Assembly (NCBI RefSeq): GCF_900167075.1
Contig: NZ_FUWH01000003.1
Coordinates: 186,001 to 250,000 of the forward strand
Source: Sediminibacterium ginsengisoli
GTDB taxonomy: Bacteria; Bacteroidota; Bacteroidia; Chitinophagales; Chitinophagaceae
DNA length: 64,000 nt
Direction of reading: 5' to 3'
The notes below the pieces were generated by a model. That model made no database searches. It was not told the DNA's origin and saw only the letters and a program-made list of their open reading frames with translations. Shown here one piece after another: positions 26,327 to 33,590 of the stretch. Position numbers and translations under genes: made by a program. The stretch's first letter is position 1, and each line of letters starts with the position of its first letter.

Positions 26327-26358
26327 ATAAGCCATCCCCGCAGGATGGCTTATTTATT
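26327..26358 (+). terminator. Rho-independent terminator after carB
   Basis: A perfect 11-bp stem ATAAGCCATCC / GGATGGCTTAT (26327-26337 with 26343-26353), 5-nt loop, followed by a T-rich tail (TTATTTC). It lies 20 bp past the carB stop. Confidence 0.85.
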
Positions 26359-26437
26359 TCCGGGGATGCCGGTTTTTATGCCTTGGCGGATTTGGTCTAT
26401 ATTTAAAGCATTATATTTTAAAAATGTTCCCCCGAAT

Positions 26438-27097
26438 ATGAAATACAAACTGGAAAAACCGCTTCATGGAGAGATCGGCACGGCAAAATACCAGTGTACC
26501 ATCAGCTGGCGCAACGGCCAGTTCATCTCTGACGAACCGGTGAGCGCCGGAGGTAAGGACGAAGGGCCGGATCCGTTTACCCTGCTTTTATCCTCCCTCG
26601 CATCCTGCACGCTGATTACACTGCGGATGTATATCGACCGTAAAGGGATGGATATTCCGCAGATCTCTGTTAATGCCAATCTTTACCAGGAGATCAAAGA
26701 AGAAAAACTCGTTACTACCATCGACAGGGATATTGTATTTCACAGTGAGATCAGTGATGAAGTGAAGAACAAACTGGTTGAAATAGCCAAACTATGCCCC
26801 GTATCCAAAATACTGGAAGGCGATACACATATCAGAACTTTCGTTTTTAAAGACGATGTGAACGCCAAAACCATCAACTACAAAAACGATGAGATCACGG
26901 TAGACTGGAAGCCGGAGTTCTGCCAGCACTCAACGCGTTGCTGGAAAGACCTGCTGCAGGTATTTGATCCGAGAGTGAAAAAGTGGATCAATGTAGACGG
27001 AGCCAGCGCGGAAAGAATTAAAGAACAGGTAGAGCGTTGTCCTTCGGGTGCACTCAGCTTCCGGTACAACGAGGACAAACCTGAAGTTCCGGTATAA
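26438..27097 (+). CDS. OsmC-like protein fused to a 4Fe-4S mono-cluster domain
   Basis: 219 residues from the ATG at 26438 (the open frame to 26345 overlaps the terminator). Residues 1-140 are an OsmC/YhfA-type fold: the GKDEGPDPFTLLLSSLASCTLITLRMY segment, with peroxidatic-type Cys after ASC, and LCPVSKIL carrying the second Cys. The last 75 residues carry a divergent 4Fe-4S domain with Cys in EFCQH and TRCWKDLLQVFDP, the motif KWINVDGASAERI, and ERCPSGAL. OsmC proteins reduce organic hydroperoxides; the added iron-sulfur domain suggests a redox partner role. It follows carB and precedes a KAS III gene. Confidence 0.88.
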   Translation: MKYKLEKPLHGEIGTAKYQCTISWRNGQFISDEPVSAGGKDEGPDPFTLLLSSLASCTLITLRMYIDRKGMDIPQISVNANLYQEIKEEKLVTTIDRDIVFHSEISDEVKNKLVEIAKLCPVSKILEGDTHIRTFVFKDDVNAKTINYKNDEITVDWKPEFCQHSTRCWKDLLQVFDPRVKKWINVDGASAERIKEQVERCPSGALSFRYNEDKPEVPV

Positions 27098-27146
27098 TTT
27101 TTACAGGTAGCAAGCAAATATTCCCATACCCACAAGAACAGATTTC

Positions 27147-28226
27147 ATGACACAAATTAGAACCGTTATCACCGGTATAGGCAGCTATATCCCTCCTCAT
27201 ATCAAAACCAATAAGGATTTTGCTGCGCAGGAATTTTATTCTGAAGATCATGAACAGATCCTTACTCCCTCTCAGGAGATCATTGAAAAGTTCAGAGACA
27301 TAACGGGTATCGAAGAACGCAGGTATGCAGGAAATGAGTTCAATACTTCCGATATGGCTACCATTGCCGCAAGACATGCCATTGAAGATGCGAAGATCGA
27401 CCCTGAAACCATTGACCAGATCATCGTGGCGCATAATTTCGGCAACGTGATCAAGGATACCATCCAGACCGACATACTTCCATCACTTGCATCCCGCGTA
27501 AAACATGCATTGGGTATCCGTAACCCGGCCTGCGTTGCCTATGATATACTGTTCGGTTGCCCGGGCTGGATACAGGGTGTGATCCATGCCGATGCATTTA
27601 TCAAAGCAGGCATTGCCCAAAGATGCCTCGTGGTTGGTGCCGAAGCACTGAGCCGTGTACTTGATCCTTATGACCGCGACAGCATGATCTTCAGCGATGG
27701 AGCAGGCGCTACCGTGGTGGAAGGTATTGATACAGGTGAAAGCGGTGCAGGCATTCTCGGTTCTGCAGTACAAAGCCATTGCATAGATGAGGCTTTCTAT
27801 TTATACATGGGAAAATCCAATTATCCCGATTCCGACCCAAGAGTGCGTTATATCAAAATGAAAGGCCGGAAAGTATATGAATATGCCATCAAACAAGTAC
27901 CGCTTGCCATGAAATCCTGTCTGGACCAGTGCGGCATTCATGTTACCGAAGTGAAGAAATTCTTCCTGCACCAGGCCAATGAAAAAATGGATGAAGGCTT
28001 TATTAAAGTATTGTATAAACTCTACGGATTAAGAGAAGTTCCCGCCGAAGTAATGCCAATGTGCATCCACAAGCTGGGCAACAGTTCCGTAGCCACCATT
28101 CCCACCCTGCTCGATCTCGTAAAACGCGGTATTTTAGATGATCATTCTTTAAACAAAGGCGATGTGATCATGTTTGCATCGGTTGGTGCAGGGATGAATA
28201 TAAATGCGATCTGTTATCGGATCTAA
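27147..28226 (+). CDS. 3-oxoacyl-ACP synthase III family protein
   Basis: 359 residues. The thiolase-fold triad is visible: the nucleophile Cys138 in DILFGCPGW, His in FFLHQANEKM (near 273) and Asn in HKLGNSSVATIP (near 311). The N-terminus and RDITGIEERRY also fit KAS III. Residues after the Cys (GCPGWIQG) differ from AACSGF of FabH, so it may not be the housekeeping FabH but one of the KAS III-like enzymes that start secondary or unusual acyl chains. It is in the same direction as the OsmC fusion (49 bp) and ends in a strong terminator. Confidence 0.9.
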   Translation: MTQIRTVITGIGSYIPPHIKTNKDFAAQEFYSEDHEQILTPSQEIIEKFRDITGIEERRYAGNEFNTSDMATIAARHAIEDAKIDPETIDQIIVAHNFGNVIKDTIQTDILPSLASRVKHALGIRNPACVAYDILFGCPGWIQGVIHADAFIKAGIAQRCLVVGAEALSRVLDPYDRDSMIFSDGAGATVVEGIDTGESGAGILGSAVQSHCIDEAFYLYMGKSNYPDSDPRVRYIKMKGRKVYEYAIKQVPLAMKSCLDQCGIHVTEVKKFFLHQANEKMDEGFIKVLYKLYGLREVPAEVMPMCIHKLGNSSVATIPTLLDLVKRGILDDHSLNKGDVIMFASVGAGMNINAICYRI

Positions 28227-28244
28227 TGAGTTATTTAACCAATA

Positions 28245-28278
28245 AAAAGCCCGTCCTGACTATATCAGACGGGCTTTT
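28245..28278. terminator. bidirectional terminator between the KAS III gene and purF
   Basis: An AAAAGCCCGTC / GACGGGCTTTT stem (28245-28255 with 28268-28278), extended inward by CTGA/TCAG. A-rich and T-rich flanks give U-tracts on both strands. It sits between convergent genes. Confidence 0.85.
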
Positions 28279-28301
28279 CTATATCTGTTTATTTCATTCG
28301 G

Positions 28302-30149
28302 TTAATATCCCCTTACATTTCTTCCTTCGAGGTAATTCAGGAATGCTTTGTTTACTACGCGGTTACCACCCGGTGTAGGGTAATTACCGGTGAAGTACCA
28401 GTCGCCGGTATTGGTAGGGCAACTGTCGTGCAGGTCTTCGATCGTCTGGTAGATCACCTGAACTTCGGTAGTTACATCTGCAGGCGTGATCAGTTGTGCG
28501 ATCTTGTCTGAGATCTCCTGGGTTGTAAACGGCTTATAGATCTGCCTTACTACGTTCTCTGTATGCAGTTGATTGGAGTCCTGCAGTTCTTTGATCCTGT
28601 CCTGCACTTCCGTGAGCACATGTTCCATATTCCTTTCTTTCAGCAGGGCAATGGCTGCGCGGAAAGCGATGAAATCACCGAGTTTACTCATATCGATACC
28701 ATAGCAATCCGGGTAGCGGATCTGTGGTGCTGAAGAAACAACGATGATCTTCTTCGGGTGCAGGCGCGACAGCATCCGTACAATGCTTTCTTTCAGTGTG
28801 GTTCCGCGAACAATACTATCGTCTATTACCACCAGTGTATCTTCTCCTTTCTGAACGGTACCGTAGGTGATATCGTATACGTGCTGCACCATTTCGTTGC
28901 GGTTGGCATCTTCGGTAATGAAAGTGCGCAGTTTCACATCTTTAATGGCAATCTTTTCCTGGCGGATCTTACGGTTGATCATTTCCTCGAGCTTGTCGGG
29001 CGTAAAATCATTACCCCAGCTGAGAATTCTTTCAAGCTTGATTTTATTCAGGTATTCTTCCATTCCCTTTACCAGTCCGAAGAATGCTACTTCAGCGGTA
29101 TTCGGGATATAGGAGAAAATCGTTCTTTTCAGATCGTAGTTGATGCTTTCCAGTACGGTTTTGCTGAGATGGTGCCCCAGTGCGATCCGTTCGCGGTAGA
29201 TCTTTTCGTCGCTGCCGCGTGAAAAATAAATCCTTTCAAAGCTGCAGGCCCTGCGTTCGCGGGGTTCGAGCACCTGTTCTATGCGGTAGCTGCCGTCTGC
29301 ATCAACGATCAGTGCATTACCCGGCATCAGTTCCATCACTTCATTCTCGCCAACATTAAACGTAGTGCGGATAGCGGCGCGTTCACTGGCGGCTACGATC
29401 ACTTCGTCATTAATATAATAATAGGCAGGGCGGATACCATGTGCATCACGCATTACAAAGCTGTTGCCATTGCCGAGCAGACCACCAATGGTATAACCGC
29501 CATCGAAAAGCGGGGTTGCTTTTTTCAATACCTGCAGCACATCTGCGGTATCGGGGTTCAGGTCGTCTTCTTTTACGAGAAAATGGTGGATCACTTCCAG
29601 CATGGCAGCCAGGTCGCTCTGTTTCTGGAACTCGCCCGGTGTCATGTTGATCATTTCGAACAGTTCGTCCGTATTCACGAGGTTGAAATTCCCGGCGAGC
29701 GCTATATTCTTGCCCGGACCGATATTCCTTTTTATGAAGGGGTGACAGAACTCAACATTATTCTTACCCTGTGTACCGTACCTCAGATGCCCCAGGAGTA
29801 ATTCGCCGAGGTAAGGCAGGTGACCTTTCATGAGGCCCGGGTGCTGCCGGATATCCGGCTGGTGCCTTTCCAGTTCTGCCAGTTCCTGGCCTACTTTGAA
29901 AAAGATGTCCGCTATCGGTTGCGGGGCATTGCTGCGCATACGGTGGAGAAAGGGGTAACCCGGCTCCGTGTTCAGTTTAACGGCAGCGATTCCGGCGCCA
30001 TCCTGGCCGCGGTTATGCTGTTTTTCCATTAAAAGATACAGCTTGTTAAGGCCGTAAGTGACTGTTCCGTGTTGCTGCAGATAATAGGAGAAGGGCTTTC
30101 TCAATCGAATATAGGCAAGGCCACACTCGTGTTTGATCTCGTCGCTCAT
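28302..30149 (-). CDS. purF: amidophosphoribosyltransferase
   Basis: 615 residues, the long PurF type of Bacteroides and relatives. The N-terminal glutaminase Cys is at residue 9 (IKHECGLAY), and KQHNRGQDGAGIAAV follows. The C-terminal phosphoribosyl half has the PRPP motif VVIDDSIVRGTTLKE near 445-460. It makes 5-phosphoribosylamine from PRPP and glutamine, the first step of purine synthesis. The Cys is not at position 1, so a short propeptide may be removed. A hairpin lies just upstream (30160-30191). Confidence 0.95.
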   Translation of the reverse strand: MSDEIKHECGLAYIRLRKPFSYYLQQHGTVTYGLNKLYLLMEKQHNRGQDGAGIAAVKLNTEPGYPFLHRMRSNAPQPIADIFFKVGQELAELERHQPDIRQHPGLMKGHLPYLGELLLGHLRYGTQGKNNVEFCHPFIKRNIGPGKNIALAGNFNLVNTDELFEMINMTPGEFQKQSDLAAMLEVIHHFLVKEDDLNPDTADVLQVLKKATPLFDGGYTIGGLLGNGNSFVMRDAHGIRPAYYYINDEVIVAASERAAIRTTFNVGENEVMELMPGNALIVDADGSYRIEQVLEPRERRACSFERIYFSRGSDEKIYRERIALGHHLSKTVLESINYDLKRTIFSYIPNTAEVAFFGLVKGMEEYLNKIKLERILSWGNDFTPDKLEEMINRKIRQEKIAIKDVKLRTFITEDANRNEMVQHVYDITYGTVQKGEDTLVVIDDSIVRGTTLKESIVRMLSRLHPKKIIVVSSAPQIRYPDCYGIDMSKLGDFIAFRAAIALLKERNMEHVLTEVQDRIKELQDSNQLHTENVVRQIYKPFTTQEISDKIAQLITPADVTTEVQVIYQTIEDLHDSCPTNTGDWYFTGNYPTPGGNRVVNKAFLNYLEGRNVRGY

Positions 30150-30159
30150 GATGGTAATT

Positions 30160-30191
30160 AAAAAGAAGTGGCGAAGTTACAACTCCGCCAC
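30160..30191 (-). terminator. terminator-like hairpin between the FMN reductase gene and purF
   Basis: Read on the minus strand: GTGGCGGAGTT / AACTTCGCCAC stem (30181-30191 with 30168-30178; one G:A mismatch) followed by a T-rich run. It is 13 bp past the FMN reductase stop and 19 bp before the purF start. It can end the upstream transcript or, if transcription begins upstream, act as a leader hairpin for purF. Confidence 0.6.
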
Positions 30192-30203
30192 GTTTTACAA
30201 AGG

Positions 30204-30767
30204 TTAATTATATGCAGGATTCATTTCAGGATGCAGCGACTCTGCCAGCCACAGGAATTCCTTCATAAACACGTCTACATTCTTCCTGAAAGCCTCGTCT
30301 GTCAGACGCCCGCTCTCATCAAATTTCTTATCCACAAAGGGCGTGATCAGCATATTCGGCGATGCTACACCGAAAAGCGCCGCAATGAGCAGCAGCAACT
30401 GCTGGCTCGAGCGCATTCCGCCCAATGCTCCGGTAGATGCGGTTACCACGCCGAAAGCCTTGTGCGACTGCTTGGGAAAATGATCCAGCAGGTTCTGCAG
30501 GGCCGGCGAATAACTCGCATTATATTCCGGTGTTACCAGGATAAAAGCATCTGCCGCAAACATTCTTTCCGCTAAAGGTTTGAACGGATCCGGGGTTTTG
30601 TCAACGCTGGTGAAAACGTCCTGCAGCAAAGGCAGGTTCCAGTCGCGCACATCGATCACACCAATATTGTGGCGGGTATGCGCGGCAAGGTGCTTTTCCA
30701 GGAAAAGGGTCAGCCTGTTCGTTACACTATCCTTTCTCGGGCTGCCTGATATTATCTCTATGTTCAT
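30204..30767 (-). CDS. NADPH-dependent FMN reductase
   Basis: 187 residues. The flavodoxin-like start IEIISGSPRKDS (FMN phosphate loop, about 3-14) and TPEYNASYSPALQNLLDHF (about 78-96) define the NADPH-dependent FMN reductase/azoreductase family. A third loop, VTASTGALGGMRSSQQL, is near 108-124. It reduces FMN or quinone-like substrates with NAD(P)H and helps against redox stress. It is the last gene of the MarR-pirin-pirin-YceI set on the minus strand, 35 bp after yceI. Confidence 0.9.
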   Translation of the reverse strand: MNIEIISGSPRKDSVTNRLTLFLEKHLAAHTRHNIGVIDVRDWNLPLLQDVFTSVDKTPDPFKPLAERMFAADAFILVTPEYNASYSPALQNLLDHFPKQSHKAFGVVTASTGALGGMRSSQQLLLLIAALFGVASPNMLITPFVDKKFDESGRLTDEAFRKNVDVFMKEFLWLAESLHPEMNPAYN

Positions 30768-30802
30768 GGGCCATGATTTTAGCCTGCAGAACGATCAGCG
30801 GC

Positions 30803-31330
30803 TTAAGCCTGTTTGATCATCTGTACAGACAGGTGCAGCTTTACATCGTCGCTCACTACCACACCACCCGCTTCGGTTACCGCGCCCCAGGTAAGACCGA
30901 ATTCCTTACGGTTGATCTTGCCATTGATCTCGAAACCAGCTTTCACATTTCCCCAGGGATCTGTCATTGTTCCGCCGTATTCTACGTCCAGTTCAATGGT
31001 CTTTGTTACGTCGCGGATGGTAAAGTCGCCGGTGAGTTTGTATTCATCTTCACCCAGCTTTGTAAAGCTTTTCGATACAAAACTAAGTTTTGGAAATTTA
31101 TCAGCCGCAAAGAAATCTTCACCTTTCAGGTGTGCGTCGCGCTGTTCATTGTTGGTGCTCACGCTGTCTGCATCTGCTTCGAAAGTGATTTTAGCATCGC
31201 TGAAATCTTCTTTATCGGCTTCCATAGTAGCATCAAATGCTGTAAAACGGCCGGTAACATTGGTGATCATGAGGTGTTTCACTTTAAAAGTGATCTCGCT
31301 GTGTGCTGAATCGATTTTGTAGGTTGACAT
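30803..31330 (-). CDS. YceI family protein
   Basis: 175 residues. The start is YKIDSAHSEITFKVKHLMITNVTGRF, the family signature DxxHSxIxFxVKHxM; other blocks are FTIRDVTKTIELDVEY and FGLTWG near the end. YceI proteins have a lipocalin-like barrel that binds polyisoprenoid or related lipids. Most are periplasmic, but no signal peptide is visible, so this copy is probably cytoplasmic. It sits in the MarR-pirin gene set. Confidence 0.92.
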   Translation of the reverse strand: MSTYKIDSAHSEITFKVKHLMITNVTGRFTAFDATMEADKEDFSDAKITFEADADSVSTNNEQRDAHLKGEDFFAADKFPKLSFVSKSFTKLGEDEYKLTGDFTIRDVTKTIELDVEYGGTMTDPWGNVKAGFEINGKINRKEFGLTWGAVTEAGGVVVSDDVKLHLSVQMIKQA

Positions 31331-31387
31331 TTTTATTGTTTTTTAATTTTTGACGAATAAGATAATCTGATCTATAAGTTACGTATT

Positions 31388-32257
31388 CTATTCTTCAATC
31401 AATACGCCCATTTTTCCCAGCTGGTAGTCACGGAAAGCTTCCATCAGCTCAGTCTGGCTGTTCATCACGAACGGACCATGAGAAACGACCGGTTCATTCA
31501 GCGGCTCTCCCGAACCCAGGAAAAACCTGGTATCTTCCAGCGCTTCCAGCTCAATGCCTTCACCGTCTGTATCCAATACCGCTGTAAAATGCGCATCCAG
31601 TTCTTCTTTGCCTGCTGCAAACAGCTTGCCATCCAACAGGTAGATAAATGCATTGTGATGCTGAGGAAGCAGGAAATAATAACGGCCGCCTTTCTTCATA
31701 TCCACTGTAAACGTATTTACCGAAGTATAGCTGTGAATCGGACCTTTTACGCTGTTGAGTTCGCCGGATACAACACGGATGGTTGTGCGGCCGTCTTCCG
31801 AAACAATTACGGGTGTTGCTTCCGCGGTGAGTGGCTGGTAAGCGGGCGCATCCATTTTATGTGCAGCAGGTGTGTTCACCCATAACTGAAGCAATTCCTG
31901 TCTGCCGCCCAGTTCTTCTATATTAACCGGAGGTCTTTCACTGTGGATCACACCCATTCCTGCATTCATCCATTGGGTACCACCGGCATAGATCACGCTG
32001 TTGTTACCGCGGCTGTCGCGGTGATGCACACCACCTTTGAAGATAAAAGTAACCGGCGAGAATCCCCTGTGCGGGTGCGGACCAACGCCCGCCTGCATTA
32101 CAGGAACATCCGGATCTACTTCCAGGTTAGCGTGGTGCAACAAAAGGAAAGGATCTATCTGTTCCGCCTTGCGGGATGGAAAAGCCTGCCTCACCGGAAA
32201 GCCGCCCATATCCATCTCGTTGGCGTATACAATTGTTTTAATGGTTCTGTTTTTCAT
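31388..32257 (-). CDS. pirin family protein (second copy)
   Basis: 289 residues. Two cupin domains; the N-terminal metal-binding motif is GVGPHPHRGFSPVTFIF (about 57-73), with RDSRGNNSVIYAGGTQWMNAG and IHSERPP. Pirins are iron-binding bicupins, some with quercetin dioxygenase activity. The start is 2 bp after the stop of the first pirin gene, so the two are co-transcribed. They are different subfamilies: this one carries a longer C-terminal cupin ending in a typical pirin C-terminal domain. Confidence 0.93.
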   Translation of the reverse strand: MKNRTIKTIVYANEMDMGGFPVRQAFPSRKAEQIDPFLLLHHANLEVDPDVPVMQAGVGPHPHRGFSPVTFIFKGGVHHRDSRGNNSVIYAGGTQWMNAGMGVIHSERPPVNIEELGGRQELLQLWVNTPAAHKMDAPAYQPLTAEATPVIVSEDGRTTIRVVSGELNSVKGPIHSYTSVNTFTVDMKKGGRYYFLLPQHHNAFIYLLDGKLFAAGKEELDAHFTAVLDTDGEGIELEALEDTRFFLGSGEPLNEPVVSHGPFVMNSQTELMEAFRDYQLGKMGVLIEE

Positions 32258-32258
32258 A

Positions 32259-32978
32259 TCAGGCCTCCCTGAAATTCATGGGTACATCAATTAATAATAT
32301 TTCTGCATCGGTGCCGGCTTTTATATCAAGGGCTTCAGTTTCCCAGATACCCAGTCCGTCTCTCATTTCCAGTTCCTGTCCGTTAATGGAAACCTGACCC
32401 TTGATAACAAAAGCATACACGCCATTTCCTGCCTTACGTACCTTATATCCTGTTTCGAAACCGGCTTCCAGGTTGGCCAGGGAAAACCAGGCGTCCTGGT
32501 TAATCCACACTGCCTTCTCATCATCGGGCGCCACTACGGTAAGCACCTGGTTCAACCTGTCTTCCGGTTTGAAAGATTTTTGTTCGTATCGTGGTTTGAT
32601 ATTGATCTCTTTGGGGAATACCCAGATCTGCAGGAATTTCACCGGCCGATCCTTGTTGGCATTCATCTCACTGTGTGCGATACCGCTGCCCGCGCTCATG
32701 ATCTGAACATCGTGCTGGCGGATGATCTCGTTACGACCCGTACTGTCCTGGTGATGCAGATCGCCCTCCAGTGGTATGGATACGATCTCCATATTCTCGT
32801 GCGGGTGTTTGCCAAAACCCAGTCCCTGCGCTACCGTATCATCATTCAATACCCGCAGCGCTCCGAAATGAACCCTTTCAGGATCCTGGTAACCGCTGAA
32901 GCTGAACGTGTGGTAACTGTTGAGCCAGCCATGGTTGGCATGTCCTCTTGTTCCGGCTTTGTGCAATACTGTTTTCAT
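32259..32978 (-). CDS. pirin family protein (YhhW-like)
   Basis: 239 residues, the length of YhhW-type quercetinases. The beginning AGTRGHANHGWLNSYHTFSF and metal site GFGKHPHENMEIVSIPLEGDLHHQD (His ligands) are characteristic, with IMSAGSGIAHSEMN after it. A clear Shine-Dalgarno AAGGAG stands 5 bp before the ATG, rare among genes of this window. A palindrome at 32996-33017 like the one at marR lies just upstream, so MarR control is likely. The product may cleave flavonols such as quercetin, but this is not established here. Confidence 0.93.
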   Translation of the reverse strand: MKTVLHKAGTRGHANHGWLNSYHTFSFSGYQDPERVHFGALRVLNDDTVAQGLGFGKHPHENMEIVSIPLEGDLHHQDSTGRNEIIRQHDVQIMSAGSGIAHSEMNANKDRPVKFLQIWVFPKEINIKPRYEQKSFKPEDRLNQVLTVVAPDDEKAVWINQDAWFSLANLEAGFETGYKVRKAGNGVYAFVIKGQVSINGQELEMRDGLGIWETEALDIKAGTDAEILLIDVPMNFREA

Positions 32979-32995
32979 TTTTTCTCCTTTTTTAA

Positions 32996-33017
32996 ATGTA
33001 CGTGTACGTACATGTAT
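32996..33017. promoter_or_regulatory. palindromic operator upstream of the first pirin gene
   Basis: ATGTACGTGTACGTACATGTAT, built on the perfect core TGTACGTACA (33003-33012). Read on the minus strand it ends in TACATTTA, a near-match to the -7 element. The layout is the same as at the marR start (33499-33514), so I infer both are sites for the same repressor. Confidence 0.68.
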
Positions 33018-33032
33018 TTATCTAAAAAAATT

Positions 33033-33491
33033 TTACTCCTCGTTTTCCCTTACTTTTTCAAGCAGGCTGTTCAGCGCGGCACCTTCCTCTTCGCTGATGG
33101 TGAGCACTTCCCCGAACAGACGATCAATTTTCACAGAGCTTTCGGCAAGCAAACGCATTCCCCGTTCTGTTAAGGTGATCACCGTTTCGCGCTTATCGAA
33201 TGCCGATGTGGATCTTTCCACCAGTTTCTTCAATTCCAGCCTGTCGATAATACGCGGCACATTCGAGTTCTTTTCGATCATCCGGCAGGCAATGTTCTTT
33301 ACGCACATCTGTTCCGGATAACTACCCTTCAGGATCCGCAGCACATTGTACTGTTCATGTGTAAGGCCGAACGCCTTCAATTCCTTGCTTGTTACTGTTT
33401 TCAACCACCAGGCCGTATACAGAATATTAAGTCCTGCCTTCTGCACTTCACTCTTGAATTTTGTACTTTGTATGGCTTGCTCCAATTTCAC
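33033..33491 (-). CDS. MarR family transcriptional regulator
   Basis: 152 residues from the GTG at 33491 (frame open to 33539, but the family begins with KLEQAIQ, and the promoter lies across the longer form). The winged helix is visible: QYNVLRILKGSYPEQMCVKNIA, NVPRIIDRLELKKLVERS and the wing DKRETVITLTERG with the conserved DxR. Proteins of this group repress detoxification and redox genes until a phenol or oxidant binds. It is divergent to none; it stands at the head of the pirin, pirin, YceI, FMN reductase set. A palindrome in its own promoter shows likely autoregulation. Confidence 0.9.
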   Translation of the reverse strand: MKLEQAIQSTKFKSEVQKAGLNILYTAWWLKTVTSKELKAFGLTHEQYNVLRILKGSYPEQMCVKNIACRMIEKNSNVPRIIDRLELKKLVERSTSAFDKRETVITLTERGMRLLAESSVKIDRLFGEVLTISEEEGAALNSLLEKVRENEE

Positions 33492-33495
33492 TACA

Positions 33496-33527
33496 CAAAT
33501 GTATGTACATACATCTAATTTTCCAAA
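33496..33527 (-). promoter_or_regulatory. marR promoter with a perfect palindromic operator
   Basis: Minus strand: TTTG (33524-33527), 20 bp, TACATTTG (33496-33503), a full-match Bacteroidota promoter. The perfect 16-bp palindrome ATGTATGTACATACAT (33499-33514) lies between and across the -7 element, a position where bound MarR would block polymerase. The predicted transcript start is at or next to the GTG start codon at 33491. Confidence 0.78.
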
Positions 33528-33536
33528 TTCTTTTTG

Positions 33537-33567
33537 CAAAAAAAATCCTCCCGGGTTGCGGGAGGAT
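33537..33567 (-). terminator. Rho-independent terminator after the SurA-like gene
   Basis: Minus strand: ATCCTCCCG / CGGGAGGAT stem (33559-33567 with 33545-33553), short loop, then eight T. It lies about 24 bp past the stop at 33591, just upstream of the marR promoter. Confidence 0.9.
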
Positions 33568-33590
33568 CTATCTGGCTGTCATTCAGTGAA

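Noticed and set aside
26306-26360. Frameshift between two halves of carB
   Set aside because: A stop, then a strong terminator and another gene follow; no second-half sequence is seen in any frame.
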